A stretch of 64,000 nt of DNA from positions 2,055,152 through 2,119,151 of the forward strand of contig VXAY01002317.1 in NCBI GenBank assembly GCA_013399855.1, read 5' to 3'. This document shows positions 63,826-64,000 of the stretch, piece by piece (within the stretch, counting starts at the first letter, position 1; each line of letters opens with the position of its first letter). The stretch is from Oxyruncus cristatus (Eukaryota > Chordata > Aves > Passeriformes > Cotingidae). The notes beneath the pieces are model-generated. The model did no database searches. It worked only from the letters and a program-made list of their open reading frames with translations, and had not been told where the DNA came from. Made by a program: the position numbers and the translations under genes.

Positions 63826-64000
63826 AACTGTGGCTCTGAACTGCATGTTTTAGGGATTTATTACTGGAAAGAAAAATAAAGAGTGCAAATATTAAATGGA
63901 AGAGGATGCACTTCAGACCCGATCCTTCTGCATCTCAGTTCTAAGAGCAAAGTAAATGAGATAGAATGAGCACACTTCTACTTTTACAGACACTAAGAAA
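63826..64000. other. Unique non-coding end of the window
   Basis: No gene or clear repeat. The CR1 fragment to the left might extend a little further into this stretch (more 5' ORF2 sequence), but I see no convincing match. Confidence 0.5.

Noticed and set aside
1..64000. CRISPR arrays, operons, phage or plasmid features, tRNA and rRNA genes
   Set aside because: No regularly spaced repeats, no long adjacent coding frames and no recognisable RNA gene sequence; the repeat content is that of a bird genome.

Overview
This window looks like non-coding (intergenic or deep intronic) DNA from a bird. The main evidence is several copies of the CR1 (chicken repeat 1) LINE. Most keep the CR1 3' end, with a block close to TTCCAACYCA and a terminal ATTCTATGATTCT-type octamer repeat. 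Two solo-type long terminal repeats belong to a family I recognise from memory as common in bird genomes, probably ERVL-class. The remainder is AT-rich, with A-rich and (CAAA)n simple repeats. CR1 also occurs in crocodilians and turtles, so 'bird' is likely rather than proven. I cannot name the species or the chromosome.

I recognise no protein-coding gene, rRNA or tRNA, and nothing prokaryotic. The longest ATG-to-stop frames are 185, 162, 148, 144 and 135 codons. None shows a known domain, and frames of this size are expected by chance in 64 kb. The only recognisable protein homology is to CR1 ORF2 (linker and reverse transcriptase), and every such copy is broken.

Layout: 1-3.7 kb unique; 3.7-4.3 kb CR1 (+); 4.3-8.2 kb unique, with a 27-bp tandem duplication and a T-rich tract; 8.2-9.4 kb CR1 (+) with reverse-transcriptase sequence; 9.4-12.6 kb unique; 12.6-12.8 kb CR1 3' end (+); 12.8-30.5 kb unique, with a block open on both strands near 17 kb and two weak exon candidates at 21.6 and 23.3 kb; 30.5-31.1 kb CR1 (-); 31.1-36.7 kb unique; 36.9-37.35 kb a GC-richer block, possibly an old repeat; 37.8-38.3 and 39.2-39.7 kb two same-strand LTRs; 39.7-50.5 kb unique, with an 84-bp direct duplication (41.57 and 43.54 kb), an RFX X-box-like site (43.65 kb) and a GC-richer block (46.85-47.4 kb); 50.5 kb CR1 3' tip (+); 51.45-52.74 kb CR1 (+) with an internal deletion; 54.7-55.1 kb CR1 (-); 55.1-63.36 kb unique, with poly-A tracts and a 34-base assembly gap; 63.36-63.83 kb CR1 ORF2 fragment (-) lacking its 3' end.

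Nothing here works together as a pathway or operon. The best items for a second look are the paired diverged LTRs, the 84-bp duplication beside an X-box-like site, a symmetric phase-0 exon candidate at 23348-23476, and the two CR1 copies with visible reverse-transcriptase active-site substitutions. I did not find a convincing new biological system. No alignment or database search was possible, so repeat names rest on recognition from memory, and element ends are approximate (about 10-30 bases).
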